The notes beneath the pieces were generated by a model, which saw nothing but the letters and a program-made list of their open reading frames with translations, made no database searches and was not told the DNA's origin. A DNA stretch of 64,000 nt, from assembly GCF_900220965.1 (NCBI RefSeq), contig NZ_OBQC01000002.1, positions 124,001 to 188,000 on the forward strand, read 5' to 3'. Positions within the stretch are counted from its first letter, which is position 1, and every line of letters starts with the position of its first letter. Position numbers and translations under genes: made by a program. Shown in pieces: positions 43,731 to 53,429 of the stretch. Origin of the DNA: Ureibacillus acetophenoni. GTDB lineage: Bacteria; Bacillota; Bacilli; Bacillales_A; Planococcaceae.

Positions 43731-44990
43731 TCACTTATTATTAATTGTCTCTTCTATTGTATTTATTCTTTCAAGCATTGGTGGATGAGTATATCTAAAC
43801 CATTTGACGAGTGTAGGTGGGTTAACTTCACTTAAACCTGCTTTCGCTAGTTTTTGGAAGCCACTTATTGCAGCTTCAGGATTTTCAACGATTTCAATGG
43901 CAAATTGATCAGCTCTTGCTTCTTGATACCTCGAAACAGTGTTATAAAGGGGATTCGAGAAAAATAATAAAAACGAAGAAATCAATAAAAGTAACGGCAA
44001 TGAATGGATCTGCTGTAGACTTTCAATTTTCAATATTTTTCCGTATTTTCTAATAAACCAAGGCATGAGCTTAGATAATAGCCATAACCCGACAAACATC
44101 ATAAGAATATATCCGAATATACCAATATAAATATGCTTTTCAACATAGTGACCCATTTCATGTCCCATGATGAAAAGAATTTCTTCATCAGATAATCGAT
44201 TTAAAGTCGTATCCCATAGTACAATTCGTGAGTTATCTCCAACTCCAGTCACATATGCATTCATTGCATTTGTTTTGTCAGCCATATTGACTTCAAATAC
44301 ATGTTCAGCAGGAATGTTCGCTTCTTCTGCCAATAATAAAATTTTCTCTTCCAATTCCTTATCCTTTAAAGGATAAAATTCGTTATACAGCGGATCGATA
44401 ATCACCGGTTGTATGTACATTAAAAAGATAGAGAATGGTATTGTTAGTAACCATGCATAGAACCACCATTTTTTTGTACTTTTCTTTATGAGCCAATAGA
44501 GGACGGAAATAACAATTACCGTTATGACAAAATTAACCCAAAAATCGATAATATTATCTCTCATCCAGGACGGAAATTCTTGAGTACTAATCCCATATCC
44601 TTTACTTAATGTGTATCGAAAATAGTCAATTGGAAAGAACACGATAAATGTTAACAGTGATAATAAAAATAAATACGTGGCATTATGCATGATTTTCCAT
44701 TTTGTAACATTTGACCATTTTTCAAATAAGTACGACAACCCTGAAATCAATATAAATAAATACAATAACCATTCAAATGGAGTCAAAATAAAAAATAAAA
44801 AATTTCTTATTTTAGAATACTCTCCACTTAATAGAAGTTCTTGATCTGTCATAAATGTTTCTGGATCGCTTGGTGACCCTTTTAAAGAATCTGGAATGCC
44901 TCCATTATTTAAGTGGAAAAGATAAACATACATAATGAGTACATAAATACCAAAGGCCACTAACCCACGTATTCCCCATTTTTTCGCCAT
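43731..44990 (-). CDS. M48 family zinc metalloprotease (Ste24/YhfN-like)
   Basis: 419 aa from ATG 44990 (GGTGG at 6 nt). About six to seven membrane segments; catalytic HEMGHYVEKH (HExxH) near residue 280 and the third ligand Glu region SRYQEARADQFAIE. The arrangement matches CAAX-protease-1 family M48 enzymes, implicated in membrane protein quality control. In Bacillus YhfN is the closest type. Not obviously linked to neighbours. Confidence 0.88.
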   Translation of the reverse strand: MAKKWGIRGLVAFGIYVLIMYVYLFHLNNGGIPDSLKGSPSDPETFMTDQELLLSGEYSKIRNFLFFILTPFEWLLYLFILISGLSYLFEKWSNVTKWKIMHNATYLFLLSLLTFIVFFPIDYFRYTLSKGYGISTQEFPSWMRDNIIDFWVNFVITVIVISVLYWLIKKSTKKWWFYAWLLTIPFSIFLMYIQPVIIDPLYNEFYPLKDKELEEKILLLAEEANIPAEHVFEVNMADKTNAMNAYVTGVGDNSRIVLWDTTLNRLSDEEILFIMGHEMGHYVEKHIYIGIFGYILMMFVGLWLLSKLMPWFIRKYGKILKIESLQQIHSLPLLLLISSFLLFFSNPLYNTVSRYQEARADQFAIEIVENPEAAISGFQKLAKAGLSEVNPPTLVKWFRYTHPPMLERINTIEETINNK

Positions 44991-45114
44991 AAACACCCAC
45001 CTATATCATTCATTTCTTTTCTACACTAATATAATCAAATAGAATAAAAGATAGAACTAAATTTCACTACTTAAACTATTTTTAGACTTAGACTACCTTT
45101 TTACTTTGTTTATA

Positions 45115-46089
45115 TTATTGAACCTTTTGTTCATCCTTTATGAAATCTGTATCTAAAAGATTCTCTTCCTCTTGACTTTTCTTCTGTCGATTTTTATATT
45201 TTGTAATAATAGATTCTATATTGCTCGTTCCGATTAATACGCCAGTAATGATTATAATAGTACCCGTAATTTGTTGGTAAGTAATTAGCTCATGTAATAA
45301 AATTGTCGTTCCAAACAATGCGAATACTGTATTTAGATTAACAAAAATGGCAGATTCAGCTGTTCCAATATGCTTTATACATAAGTTATAAAGACTATGT
45401 CCTAATCCAGTTGCAACAATAGCGGATAATAAAAAGACAGACCAAAAAGTTAAATCAGTCGTAGCAAAGGATACAAAACTAGATGGATTGATTAAGCTCG
45501 AGCTTAACACTAATAGAATTGAACCAATTGTTAGCATATATGCAGTCATTAATAAGGGAGAAATCGTTTTTGTTCCTCTTCTAATTGCAATAAAGCTAAA
45601 AGCCTGTAAAAAGAACGAAAGAAAGACTAAAATATCTCCCAATTCCCAGCTCAACAATTCACGAAAATCACGAAGGACAGCTGTTAAAACGCCTATTCCA
45701 CCTAAAATAAAACCTATTAATTTTGATTTAGTCATAATAGTGTCTTTAAAAATAACAGCAATTAATGCAACAATTAGCGGACTAAGTCCACTGATAATTG
45801 CAGTTTTTGTTCCAGTTGTTTGCTGTATTCCAAATGCTAAAAATGCGTGGTGACATATAACACCGAAAAAACTGCCTAACAATATATATTTCCATGGCAT
45901 ATTTCGTACATATAATTTTTGTCTTAGAATTAATAAAATAGTAAAAACAGTAATACCAGCCAAAAAAATTCGAACAGATTGTAATGTTAATGGATCTCCA
46001 TTAGAAACAATAATTTTTAGCCAAGTAACATTTAAGCCCCAAGCTAACATAACTAATACTAATATTGTATAGATTTTAGCATTACTCAT
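45115..46089 (-). CDS. EamA/DMT-family transporter
   Basis: 324 aa with ten membrane helices in two EamA repeats (first ends near residue 140; second begins ELGDILVFLSFFLQAFSFIA). C-terminal 35 residues are charged and cytoplasmic. Metabolite or amino-acid exporter; substrate cannot be inferred. ATG with GAGGGG. Separated from the upstream catabolic operon by a terminator at 46132-46155. Confidence 0.85.
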   Translation of the reverse strand: MSNAKIYTILVLVMLAWGLNVTWLKIIVSNGDPLTLQSVRIFLAGITVFTILLILRQKLYVRNMPWKYILLGSFFGVICHHAFLAFGIQQTTGTKTAIISGLSPLIVALIAVIFKDTIMTKSKLIGFILGGIGVLTAVLRDFRELLSWELGDILVFLSFFLQAFSFIAIRRGTKTISPLLMTAYMLTIGSILLVLSSSLINPSSFVSFATTDLTFWSVFLLSAIVATGLGHSLYNLCIKHIGTAESAIFVNLNTVFALFGTTILLHELITYQQITGTIIIITGVLIGTSNIESIITKYKNRQKKSQEEENLLDTDFIKDEQKVQ

Positions 46090-46131
46090 TAAATCGCCCC
46101 TCTTTATACTCCCGAAGCAATAGGAAAAACC

Positions 46132-46155
46132 CCATAATTCAATTACGAATTATGG
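46132..46155 (-). terminator. Terminator of the catabolic operon
   Basis: Stem CCATAATTC (46132-46140) / GAATTATGG (46147-46155), with GGTTTTT following on the minus strand. It overlaps the last codons of the DUF35 gene. Confidence 0.8.
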
Positions 46156-46472
46156 AGTACTTTACTACTACCTACTTTTTTAAATACGTATGCCCCATCT
46201 ACAATAGAATCTAATTTTACCTGATCACCGATTGCTACTGATTCTAAAATTCGAGCAGTTACCTTCGCTTTAGAATTTTTTAGTTGTATTAATGCAACGG
46301 TATAAGGGGCAAGATGTGCAAATTGTGCTGGCGGTACTTGAATCACAGTATAACTATAAACTGTTCCTTCCTCTGGTACGTCAATTTCATTTGTAATTTC
46401 TTTTCCACAAGAGCTACAATAAACTTTTTTTGTAACAGATTCAATTCCACAACATTCATATACTTTCATCAT
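46143..46472 (-). CDS. DUF35 OB-fold / zinc-ribbon acyl-CoA-associated protein
   Basis: 109 aa. N-terminal rubredoxin-like zinc ribbon (YECCG, YCSSCGKE), then an OB-fold (GTVYSYTVIQVPP, PYTVALIQL, GDQVKLDSIVDGAYVF). DUF35 proteins pair with SCP-x-type thiolases, and here it follows a thiolase directly. It probably channels or presents acyl-CoA. Two adjacent ATGs at 46472 and 46469 are both possible starts. Confidence 0.88.
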   Translation of the reverse strand: MMKVYECCGIESVTKKVYCSSCGKEITNEIDVPEEGTVYSYTVIQVPPAQFAHLAPYTVALIQLKNSKAKVTARILESVAIGDQVKLDSIVDGAYVFKKVGSSKVLHNS

Positions 46473-47609
46473 TTACACCCTCTCCAATATATGAACTACA
46501 GAATAGGCACCAGTACCACCTAAGTTTTGAGCTAATGCTATTTTCGGTTGTTTTGCAAGTTGATTTGGAGCATTCCCTCTTAGTTGACGAACAAGTTGAT
46601 AGATTTGAGAAATCCCAGTTGCTCCTATTGGGTGACCTTTAGATAGTAAACCACCACTTGTGTTAACTGGTATTCTCCCTCCTACTTTTGTTTCTCCTGC
46701 TTCAACCGCTTTCCATCCTTCAAGTTTAGGGAAAAAGCCAAGTTCCTCAATGGATAGAATTTCTGTCATTGAGAAGCAATCATGAATTTCAGCCACATCA
46801 ATATCTTCGGGACCTAATCCTGCTTTTTCATATGCTCTTTCACCAGATATTTTTACGGCCGGAAGAGATAATAAATCAATCGCATCTTGCATTAAAGTTG
46901 GACCCGAGCTCTGTGAAGAAGCACGTACCTTAATATTTGATGGCTTACTAGACAAGACAACAGCTGCTGCTCCATCTGTAATTGGAGAGCAATCAAATAA
47001 TCCTAATGGGTCTGTAACCATTCGAGCATTGACTATTTCTTCAATTGAAGTTGGTTTTTGGAATTGGGCTAATGGGTTATTCATAGCATTTTCTCTATTT
47101 TTTAATGCCACTTTTGCAAGATGCTCTTTCTGTGCTCCTGTCTCGTACATATATCGATTTGCTACAGTACCAAAGAAACCTGGAAATGTTAACCCTGCTT
47201 CTTTTTCTGTTGTACTTTGGTCCATTGCAGTGTTTATAAATTGGGTTACAGTTGCTGTTGATGCGTGTTTCATTTTTTCAGCACCAACAACAAGGACATT
47301 TTCGTATTCACCACTTAAAATACTTAGTACTCCTTGTCTTAAAGCAATCCCACCTGAAGCACATGCCCCTTCTAATTTTGCAGTAGGGATATAACCTAAC
47401 CCTAAATCATTCGCAACAATTGCTCCTAATATTTCTTGGTTTGATAAAGTCCCCCCCATAAAATTACCAACAAAGACAGCATCAATTTTTGGAAGATTAG
47501 CGTCCTTTAACGCCCCAATACTTGCTTCAATTAAAAGATCTTTTAGTGACTTATCTTCAAAGCTACCAAACTTCGTCATGCCTATGCCATGTACGTAAAC
47601 AGTGGTCAT
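46473..47609 (-). CDS. Thiolase (acetyl-CoA acetyltransferase / SCP-x type)
   Basis: 378 aa. Active-site cysteine in KLEGACASGGIALRQG (about residue 86), AEIHDCFSMTEILS and the His/Gly motif GGLLSKGHPIGATG. The SCP-x-like set (NFMGG, DCFS rather than NEAF) usually pairs with DUF35. Catalyses CoA-dependent cleavage (or formation) of 3-ketoacyl-CoA. It overlaps the ligase gene by 4 nt and abuts the DUF35 gene. Confidence 0.92.
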   Translation of the reverse strand: MTTVYVHGIGMTKFGSFEDKSLKDLLIEASIGALKDANLPKIDAVFVGNFMGGTLSNQEILGAIVANDLGLGYIPTAKLEGACASGGIALRQGVLSILSGEYENVLVVGAEKMKHASTATVTQFINTAMDQSTTEKEAGLTFPGFFGTVANRYMYETGAQKEHLAKVALKNRENAMNNPLAQFQKPTSIEEIVNARMVTDPLGLFDCSPITDGAAAVVLSSKPSNIKVRASSQSSGPTLMQDAIDLLSLPAVKISGERAYEKAGLGPEDIDVAEIHDCFSMTEILSIEELGFFPKLEGWKAVEAGETKVGGRIPVNTSGGLLSKGHPIGATGISQIYQLVRQLRGNAPNQLAKQPKIALAQNLGGTGAYSVVHILERV

Positions 47610-49087
47610 TTCGTCACCCCAATATGTTTTTTAACAAGCTCCCGTTTAAGAATTTTTCCATAAGAGCTCTTTGGTAAACTGTCAACAATATAAATCTCTT
47701 TTGGTTTTTTAAAGCTTGCTAGATGATTTTTACACAAATCAATTAGATCTTCATCCTTTACTTCACCACGACCATTAGGAACGATATATGCAACAACATT
47801 TTCTCCCCATTTTTCATCAGGAACACCAATAACACATGTTTCCTTAACATATGGATGTTTGTTTAATACTTCCTCAACTTCCCGTGGATAAATATTGACA
47901 CCACCGGAGATAATAACTTCTTTTTTACGATCGACAATATAAAGATATCCATTTTCATCTATTCGCCCTAAATCTCCCGTATGAAGCCACCCATCTTGTA
48001 ACGTCTCATTTGTAGCTTTTTCGTTATTCCAATAGCCTTTCATAACAAGTGGTCCTTTAGCGGTAATTTCGCCGATTTCTCCCCTTTGTACTTCTCTACC
48101 TTCATCGTCAACAATTTTCACATCAACAAATGGCCCAATTCGACCACATGAATCTAGATGAGTTTGTAAATCATATCGTGGCATAATAGAAATACACATT
48201 GGCGCTTCCACTTGGCCATACGTTTCTACAAATTTTGTACCAATTTTATCTAATGCTTCTTGTAATTTAGCAACAGCAATTGGCGCTCCTGCCATATTAA
48301 TAGATTTAATTGTTTTTAACTTACTTGAATCAAAGCTCTCATGTTGTACCATTAAGTTCACCATTGTTGGGACTAGAAAAATAACAGAAACCTTATCTTG
48401 CTCTAGGTGATTCACAAATTGATGTGGTTCAAATTTATCATATACAACTTGTGTTAAACCGTAGAGCCAAGCAACATGACTTAAAAAGTTCGCTCCATGT
48501 GTGAGGGGAGCTACATGACCTATAATGTCAGTAAAATCCACTTCACAAGCAATTGCTAGCGATTGGGCACCAGCTACCATATTTCTATGTGAAAGCATTA
48601 CACCTTTTGGATTACCTGTTGTACCAGAAGTGTACATAATCGCCATTAAATCATCTTCATCTACTTCATTTTCAAAGGATTTACCATAATATTGTTTAAC
48701 AATGTCTTCATAATCTTTACCAACATAGATCGATGGAATTTCAACTTCTATATTGTTTATTAACTCTTTTTCACCGATTAATAGAGACATTCCAGAATCC
48801 TCTATTTGATAATCATGTTCTAATGGATGAAGTCGATAGTTTAAAGGTACTTTTACCAAACCTGCAAGGGATACTGCTATATCTAACTCAATATGCTCTG
48901 CGCGATTTGACATTAAAATACCTATACGATCTCCTTTTTTTAGTCCTATTTGATTTAGGTAAGTTGAAAGAGCATAGGCTCTTTTTTCTAATTCTCCGTA
49001 AGTATATGAAACATTTTTATCTTTTACAGCAATTTTATTTGGATAAGCTTTTGCGGATTTTAATGCTAATTTTCCTATTGTCGTCAA
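47606..49087 (-). CDS. AMP-forming acyl-CoA ligase
   Basis: 493 aa from TTG 49087 with AAAGGAGG. P-loop-like MYTSGTTGNPKGVMLSH, VETYGQVEAP, GDLGRIDENGYLYIVDRKKEVIISGG and the C-terminal catalytic lysine in PKSSYGKILKREL. Typical of fatty- or aromatic-acid ligases: substrate + ATP + CoA gives acyl-CoA. The substrate class is not resolved. Located between a PPC-domain gene and a thiolase in the same transcript. Confidence 0.93.
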   Translation of the reverse strand: MTTIGKLALKSAKAYPNKIAVKDKNVSYTYGELEKRAYALSTYLNQIGLKKGDRIGILMSNRAEHIELDIAVSLAGLVKVPLNYRLHPLEHDYQIEDSGMSLLIGEKELINNIEVEIPSIYVGKDYEDIVKQYYGKSFENEVDEDDLMAIMYTSGTTGNPKGVMLSHRNMVAGAQSLAIACEVDFTDIIGHVAPLTHGANFLSHVAWLYGLTQVVYDKFEPHQFVNHLEQDKVSVIFLVPTMVNLMVQHESFDSSKLKTIKSINMAGAPIAVAKLQEALDKIGTKFVETYGQVEAPMCISIMPRYDLQTHLDSCGRIGPFVDVKIVDDEGREVQRGEIGEITAKGPLVMKGYWNNEKATNETLQDGWLHTGDLGRIDENGYLYIVDRKKEVIISGGVNIYPREVEEVLNKHPYVKETCVIGVPDEKWGENVVAYIVPNGRGEVKDEDLIDLCKNHLASFKKPKEIYIVDSLPKSSYGKILKRELVKKHIGVTK

Positions 49088-49092
49088 TGAAC

Positions 49093-49575
49093 TTAAGCCT
49101 CCTTTTGGTTAAACGTGAAAACAGGCACATTAAAAATTTCATCATTCTTTCGTGTCAATATAACGTCTTTTAAAGGAAGAATAATAAATTCAACAGTGAT
49201 TGCTGTTATGTTTTCACCCTCTATAAAATGACCACCATTAAGTTTTTTATCGCAGTCTACTACTGTTCCGTGGAAATGAACATCTAATTGATCTTGCTCG
49301 TTTACCCCGATAAATCCAACACCAGAAATAATTTCTACTTCTGAAGTGGTTTGTACCTTAGGTGAATATTTTATAAGACCTTCTTTATCTCCCTTTGCTA
49401 CTTGAAGAAATGTTGCATATTTTAAGGATCCCAAACATTGAAATTGTCCAGCTCTTACGCCAAAATACTCACATACTTCCTTTATCCCAGTGAAGAGGTC
49501 TGTATCTTTTTTTAATCTCCCAACAATTCGCTCTGTCGTTTTATCATAAAAAGCTTGCAATCGTTGGTTATCCAA
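49093..49575 (-). CDS. PPC (DUF296) domain protein
   Basis: 160 aa from TTG 49575 (GGGGG at 8 nt), overlapping the SDR stop by 8 nt. Features of the plant-and-prokaryote-conserved (PPC) domain are GVRAGQFQCLGSLKYATF, ISGVGFIG and LDVHFHGTVVD with GGHFIEGENITAITVE (split in places). Bacterial PPC proteins are trimers of unknown biochemical role. Finding one inside a CoA-ester catabolic operon is unusual and suggests an enzymatic or sensing part. Confidence 0.82.
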   Translation of the reverse strand: MDNQRLQAFYDKTTERIVGRLKKDTDLFTGIKEVCEYFGVRAGQFQCLGSLKYATFLQVAKGDKEGLIKYSPKVQTTSEVEIISGVGFIGVNEQDQLDVHFHGTVVDCDKKLNGGHFIEGENITAITVEFIILPLKDVILTRKNDEIFNVPVFTFNQKEA

Positions 49576-50314
49576 TACTGATACCCCCATCCACTTTTAA
49601 AACTTGAGCTGTTGTATAACTTGATTCTCGTGAAGCAAAATATAATACAGCTTCAGCAATATCATCTGGCTGACCCATACGCTTAATTACTTGTTGGCTT
49701 GTATCATAAGGTACACCGGCTGTTATTCCAGTTGCAGTAGCACCTGGTGCAACAGAATTACACGTAATACCAAATGGACCCAATTCTTTGGCCACCCATT
49801 TCGTTAATGCAATGACTCCTCCCTTAGATGCAGCATATGCTGGACCCGATCTACCTTTACCACCTTCACCTGATGTTACTCCACCATTTAATCCAGAAAC
49901 CGAACTTATATTAATAATTCTTCCATAACCCGCATCTTTCATATGTGGGTACACACATGCTTGGATAAATAAAAATGCAGCTTTTAAGTTTGTTTCTAAA
50001 TCGCGGTCCCAGTCCTCCAAAGTCATCGTTTCTATATCTTTTCGACTAGCAGTACCCGCATTATTTACTAAAATATGAACTTCCCCATACTTGTCAATTG
50101 TTCGATTTACTGTTGCACGGACGAATTTTTCATCCCTAATATCACCTAAACATTCTAAGTAACTCTCATGCGCTAACATTGAAATTGTCTCCTCACAACT
50201 GTTTAAATCAACTAAAACAGTGTGGACCCCTTGTTTAGATAATTGAACTGCTATTGCTTGACCAATCCCACTAGCAGCACCAGTAATAATCGCAACATCA
50301 TCTTTAAAATTCAT
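49568..50314 (-). CDS. Short-chain dehydrogenase/reductase (FabG-like)
   Basis: 248 aa from ATG 50314 (GGGG at 8 nt). Rossmann TGAASGIGQAIA, NNAG motif, catalytic Ser in INISSVSGLNGG and YxxxK in AYAASKGGVIALTKW. Classical SDR acting on a hydroxyacyl or keto substrate with NAD(P). It follows the TRAP permease gene by 19 bp. Confidence 0.93.
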   Translation of the reverse strand: MNFKDDVAIITGAASGIGQAIAVQLSKQGVHTVLVDLNSCEETISMLAHESYLECLGDIRDEKFVRATVNRTIDKYGEVHILVNNAGTASRKDIETMTLEDWDRDLETNLKAAFLFIQACVYPHMKDAGYGRIINISSVSGLNGGVTSGEGGKGRSGPAYAASKGGVIALTKWVAKELGPFGITCNSVAPGATATGITAGVPYDTSQQVIKRMGQPDDIAEAVLYFASRESSYTTAQVLKVDGGISIG

Positions 50315-50333
50315 TAGCATATCCCCTTTGCTG

Positions 50334-51659
50334 TTATTTCACACCTAGTAAATCCGGTAAAAACGTTGTAATAATCGGAATATAAGTAACGATCAATAGA
50401 ACAATAATAGATGCAATGATAAATGGTAAAACTCCTCGAGATATTTGAATTATGTTCGTTTTTGACATGCTAGCTGCAACATATAGATTTAATCCTACAG
50501 GTGGTGTAAATAATCCGATTGCAAGGTTAATTGTCATAAAAATCCCAAAAACAGTTGGATCTACATCTAACTGCAACATTATTGGGAGTAATATTGGTAC
50601 GAAAATGTAAAAGGCAGAAATAGCATCAATGAATGCACCAGCAATAAGTAAAATAATATTAATTAGTAGTAGAATGATATATTTATTATCAGAAATTCCT
50701 AGAACTACATTAGAAACTGTTGATGCAATTTGTTCAGTTGTTACAATATAAGCAAAAACAGACGCTGCACTAACGATAATCATTACGACAGCTGTTTGAA
50801 CTGCAGATTCAATGAATATCTTGTACAACACCTTAAAATATCTCTTTCTTAGGATGAACATTCCGATAATTAAACCGTACATAACAGCAACTACTGCCGC
50901 TTCAGTAGGTGTGAAAAATCCACCATAAATTCCACCTAAAATAATGACCGGCATCAATAAACCAGGTATTGCACGAATAAATGCATCCCATTTCTCTTTA
51001 CTAGTACTTTTTCTAATTTGCATTTCTTGAGATTGATTAAAAATCCCACGCTTAATATCACGATTTCTTACATACATTCCCGCAACAAATAATCCAATCC
51101 CTACTAAAATACCAGGCACTATACCTGCCATAAATAATCGATTAATTGTTATGGGTATTTGATCACCAGCAACAACCGCAAAAATGATTAACGCAATAGA
51201 TGGAGGAATAATAATGCCGATTGCTCCGGCACTTGCTACTAATCCGCCTGCTGTTTCTTTTCGATAGCCATTTTTTATCATCGCAGGAATTAAAATTCCC
51301 CCAATTGCTGCTACTGTTGCTGGACCTGATCCTGATATTGCAGCAAAGAAAACGGCTACTAATACCGTTACAAGTACAATTCCACCTTTACGGTGTCCTA
51401 CTAAAGCCTGGGCAAAATCAATTAGCCTTTTTGAAATCCCAATATGATCCATAATTACACCAGCTAATATAAAAAAAGGAATCGCCAGTAACGTAAATTT
51501 CGCCACACTTGTATACATAATATCTGTCACGACTTCAAAACTACCAAAACCATTACTAATAAATAGAACGATGATTGAAGATACAGCAAGAGAAACAGCT
51601 ATTGGTACACGCAAAGCAATTAATGTTATGAATGAACCAAAAAGAGTTATAGCGGTCAT
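50334..51659 (-). CDS. dctM: TRAP transporter large permease (DctM)
   Basis: 441 aa with ~12 membrane helices and DctM signatures FILAGVIMDHIGISKRLIDFA, SGSGPATVAAIGGILIPAM, IIPPSIALIIFAVVAG and FTPPVGLNLYVA (each cut short). Sodium- or proton-driven carboxylate uptake with DctP and DctQ. It overlaps dctQ by 4 nt. Confidence 0.94.
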   Translation of the reverse strand: MTAITLFGSFITLIALRVPIAVSLAVSSIIVLFISNGFGSFEVVTDIMYTSVAKFTLLAIPFFILAGVIMDHIGISKRLIDFAQALVGHRKGGIVLVTVLVAVFFAAISGSGPATVAAIGGILIPAMIKNGYRKETAGGLVASAGAIGIIIPPSIALIIFAVVAGDQIPITINRLFMAGIVPGILVGIGLFVAGMYVRNRDIKRGIFNQSQEMQIRKSTSKEKWDAFIRAIPGLLMPVIILGGIYGGFFTPTEAAVVAVMYGLIIGMFILRKRYFKVLYKIFIESAVQTAVVMIIVSAASVFAYIVTTEQIASTVSNVVLGISDNKYIILLLINIILLIAGAFIDAISAFYIFVPILLPIMLQLDVDPTVFGIFMTINLAIGLFTPPVGLNLYVAASMSKTNIIQISRGVLPFIIASIIVLLIVTYIPIITTFLPDLLGVK

Positions 51660-52204
51660 ATTTTCACTTCCCCTTTCTGTTCTTCAGATTCTGCTATTTT
51701 TATTTCCTTATTTTCATTATTAATTTGAGACTTACTCGAGTCTTTATTGACTTGTTTTAATTCAGTCACTGCTACTTGGACAGTACGAATTAAACATAAA
51801 AGAGCACCTAATGGCATCGCTAATGATAAGATCCACTGTGGCATTCCTAATGCAGGTGTTGTTTGAGATATTTTCATTTGAAATTGAACCATTTCATAAC
51901 CGTAGATAAGTAAAATACTAAACAATGCAAGCGATATAATAGAAGAAATTACTATGATAACCTTTTTCCCTAATTTACCTGCCAAATCGTATACTAATGT
52001 AAAGCCTAGGTGTGCGTATCTACGCACACCTAGAGCTGTTCCAACGAAGGTTAATAAAACTAGTAAATTTATCGTTATTTCTTCAGTAAAGGAAAATGAA
52101 AACTTGAAAATATTTCTGGATAATATATTGGCAAATGTAATCAATGTAATTGTCAGGAATGTTATAAATAAAATAATTTCTTCAAAATAATCAAGTATTT
52201 TCAT
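51656..52204 (-). CDS. dctQ: TRAP transporter small permease (DctQ)
   Basis: 182 aa with four membrane helices and DctQ features (NILSRNIFKFSFSFTEEI, GVRRYAHLGFTLVYD). The C-terminal ~40 residues are highly charged (KDSSKSQINNENKEIK). Between dctP and dctM. Confidence 0.92.
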   Translation of the reverse strand: MKILDYFEEIILFITFLTITLITFANILSRNIFKFSFSFTEEITINLLVLLTFVGTALGVRRYAHLGFTLVYDLAGKLGKKVIIVISSIISLALFSILLIYGYEMVQFQMKISQTTPALGMPQWILSLAMPLGALLCLIRTVQVAVTELKQVNKDSSKSQINNENKEIKIAESEEQKGEVKI

Positions 52205-52216
52205 ACCATTCCTCCA

Positions 52217-53248
52217 TTATCTTTCCTGGAATGCTTCTAATAAGTCCGCTCCCCAGATTGACTCATATTTTTCATAAATTGGTTGTACAGTTTCTTTAAA
52301 TACTTCAATTTCATCTGCAGATGGTGTATAAACTGTCATACCTTTTCCTTCTAATTCTTTAATTTGTTCAGCTTCTCTTTCACGTGTAATTTTCACTTGA
52401 TATTCAGCAGCTTCTTTACCTAATCGATCGAATAGCGCTTTATCGTCATCACTCATAGAGTCATATAATTCTTTATTAATCCCTAAAACTAGAGGGTCAT
52501 AAGAATAATTCCATAATGTCAAATAATCTTGAACTTCATTAAGTTTAGCGGAATAGATTACATCGATCGGATTTTCTTGACCGTCAATTGTCCCTTGTTG
52601 TAAGGCAGTGAATACTTCAGAGAATGTCATAGTTGCAGGGTCAGTCCCTAATTCACGGAACAAATCAGTGTACATTGTAATACCAGGAATACGAATTTTT
52701 AACCCTTGTAAATCATCTGGAGTTTTTACGTTTACTTTACTATTTGTAAGTTGTCTAAATCCGTTTTCACCATATCCAAGAGCATGTACACCTTTTTCAG
52801 CAAGAAGGTCTTTAATCATTTCTCCACCCTTACCAGCAAATACTTTATCCACTTGGTCAAGGTTATCAAATAAGAATGGAGCACTTGCAACACCGAATTT
52901 TGGATCTAAAATTGAGTAAATAATAGTAGAGTTAAACGTTAAATCAATTGATCCTTTAGCTAAACCTTCAACCGCTTTCCCCGAGTCACCACCGGATAAT
53001 TGCTCATTTGAAAATACTTCGATTTTAATACGTCCATCTGTTTCTTTTTCTACATCATCTGCTAATTTTTTTGCACCTTCATACCACGTAGATCCTTCAC
53101 CTACAGTTACAGACATTTTTAAATTATAAGATTTTTCTTCGCCTGAACTTCCATTACTAGATGTTGAACCTCCACAAGCTGCCAACACTAGCGTTAAAAG
53201 TGCTACTAACGAGATTAGTAGAAAATTCCCCTTTTTAAACTTCTTCAC
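52217..53248 (-). CDS. dctP: TRAP transporter substrate-binding lipoprotein (DctP)
   Basis: 343 aa from GTG 53248 (GGGG upstream). Lipoprotein signal ending LAAC-GGST. DctP family motifs: GEGSTWYEGAKKLADDVEKE, GLKIRIPGITMYTDLFRELG (with the conserved carboxylate-binding Arg), TFSEVFTALQQGTIDGQENP. DctP7-like proteins bind C4-dicarboxylates, keto or hydroxy acids or aromatic acids. A separate promoter is likely in 53249-53400, since a terminator precedes it. Confidence 0.93.
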   Translation of the reverse strand: MKKFKKGNFLLISLVALLTLVLAACGGSTSSNGSSGEEKSYNLKMSVTVGEGSTWYEGAKKLADDVEKETDGRIKIEVFSNEQLSGGDSGKAVEGLAKGSIDLTFNSTIIYSILDPKFGVASAPFLFDNLDQVDKVFAGKGGEMIKDLLAEKGVHALGYGENGFRQLTNSKVNVKTPDDLQGLKIRIPGITMYTDLFRELGTDPATMTFSEVFTALQQGTIDGQENPIDVIYSAKLNEVQDYLTLWNYSYDPLVLGINKELYDSMSDDDKALFDRLGKEAAEYQVKITREREAEQIKELEGKGMTVYTPSADEIEVFKETVQPIYEKYESIWGADLLEAFQER

Positions 53249-53405
53249 TTAACATATCCCCTTTGCAAAATACAATAATTTTCAAAGTATAATGTAACTT
53301 TGAATTATAATTATTTTATAATTCTGAAAATTAAATATATATATACAAAGGACATAAAAATACCCAACCTTTTTCAATGTTTTTTGTCCAACTAATACAT
53401 AAAAG

Positions 53406-53429
53406 ACTTGAACATTTTTTTGTTCAAGC
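53406..53429 (-). terminator. Terminator of glcD-glcF-cdaR
   Basis: Stem CTTGAACA / TGTTCAAG (53407-53414 and 53421-53428) around an A/T loop, with CTTTTAT following on the minus strand. It overlaps the cdaR stop. Confidence 0.85.

Noticed and set aside
46143-49087. Polyketide or acetoacetate synthesis cluster
   Set aside because: TRAP uptake genes, CdaR and GlcDF context favour catabolism, and no ketosynthase or ACP is present.
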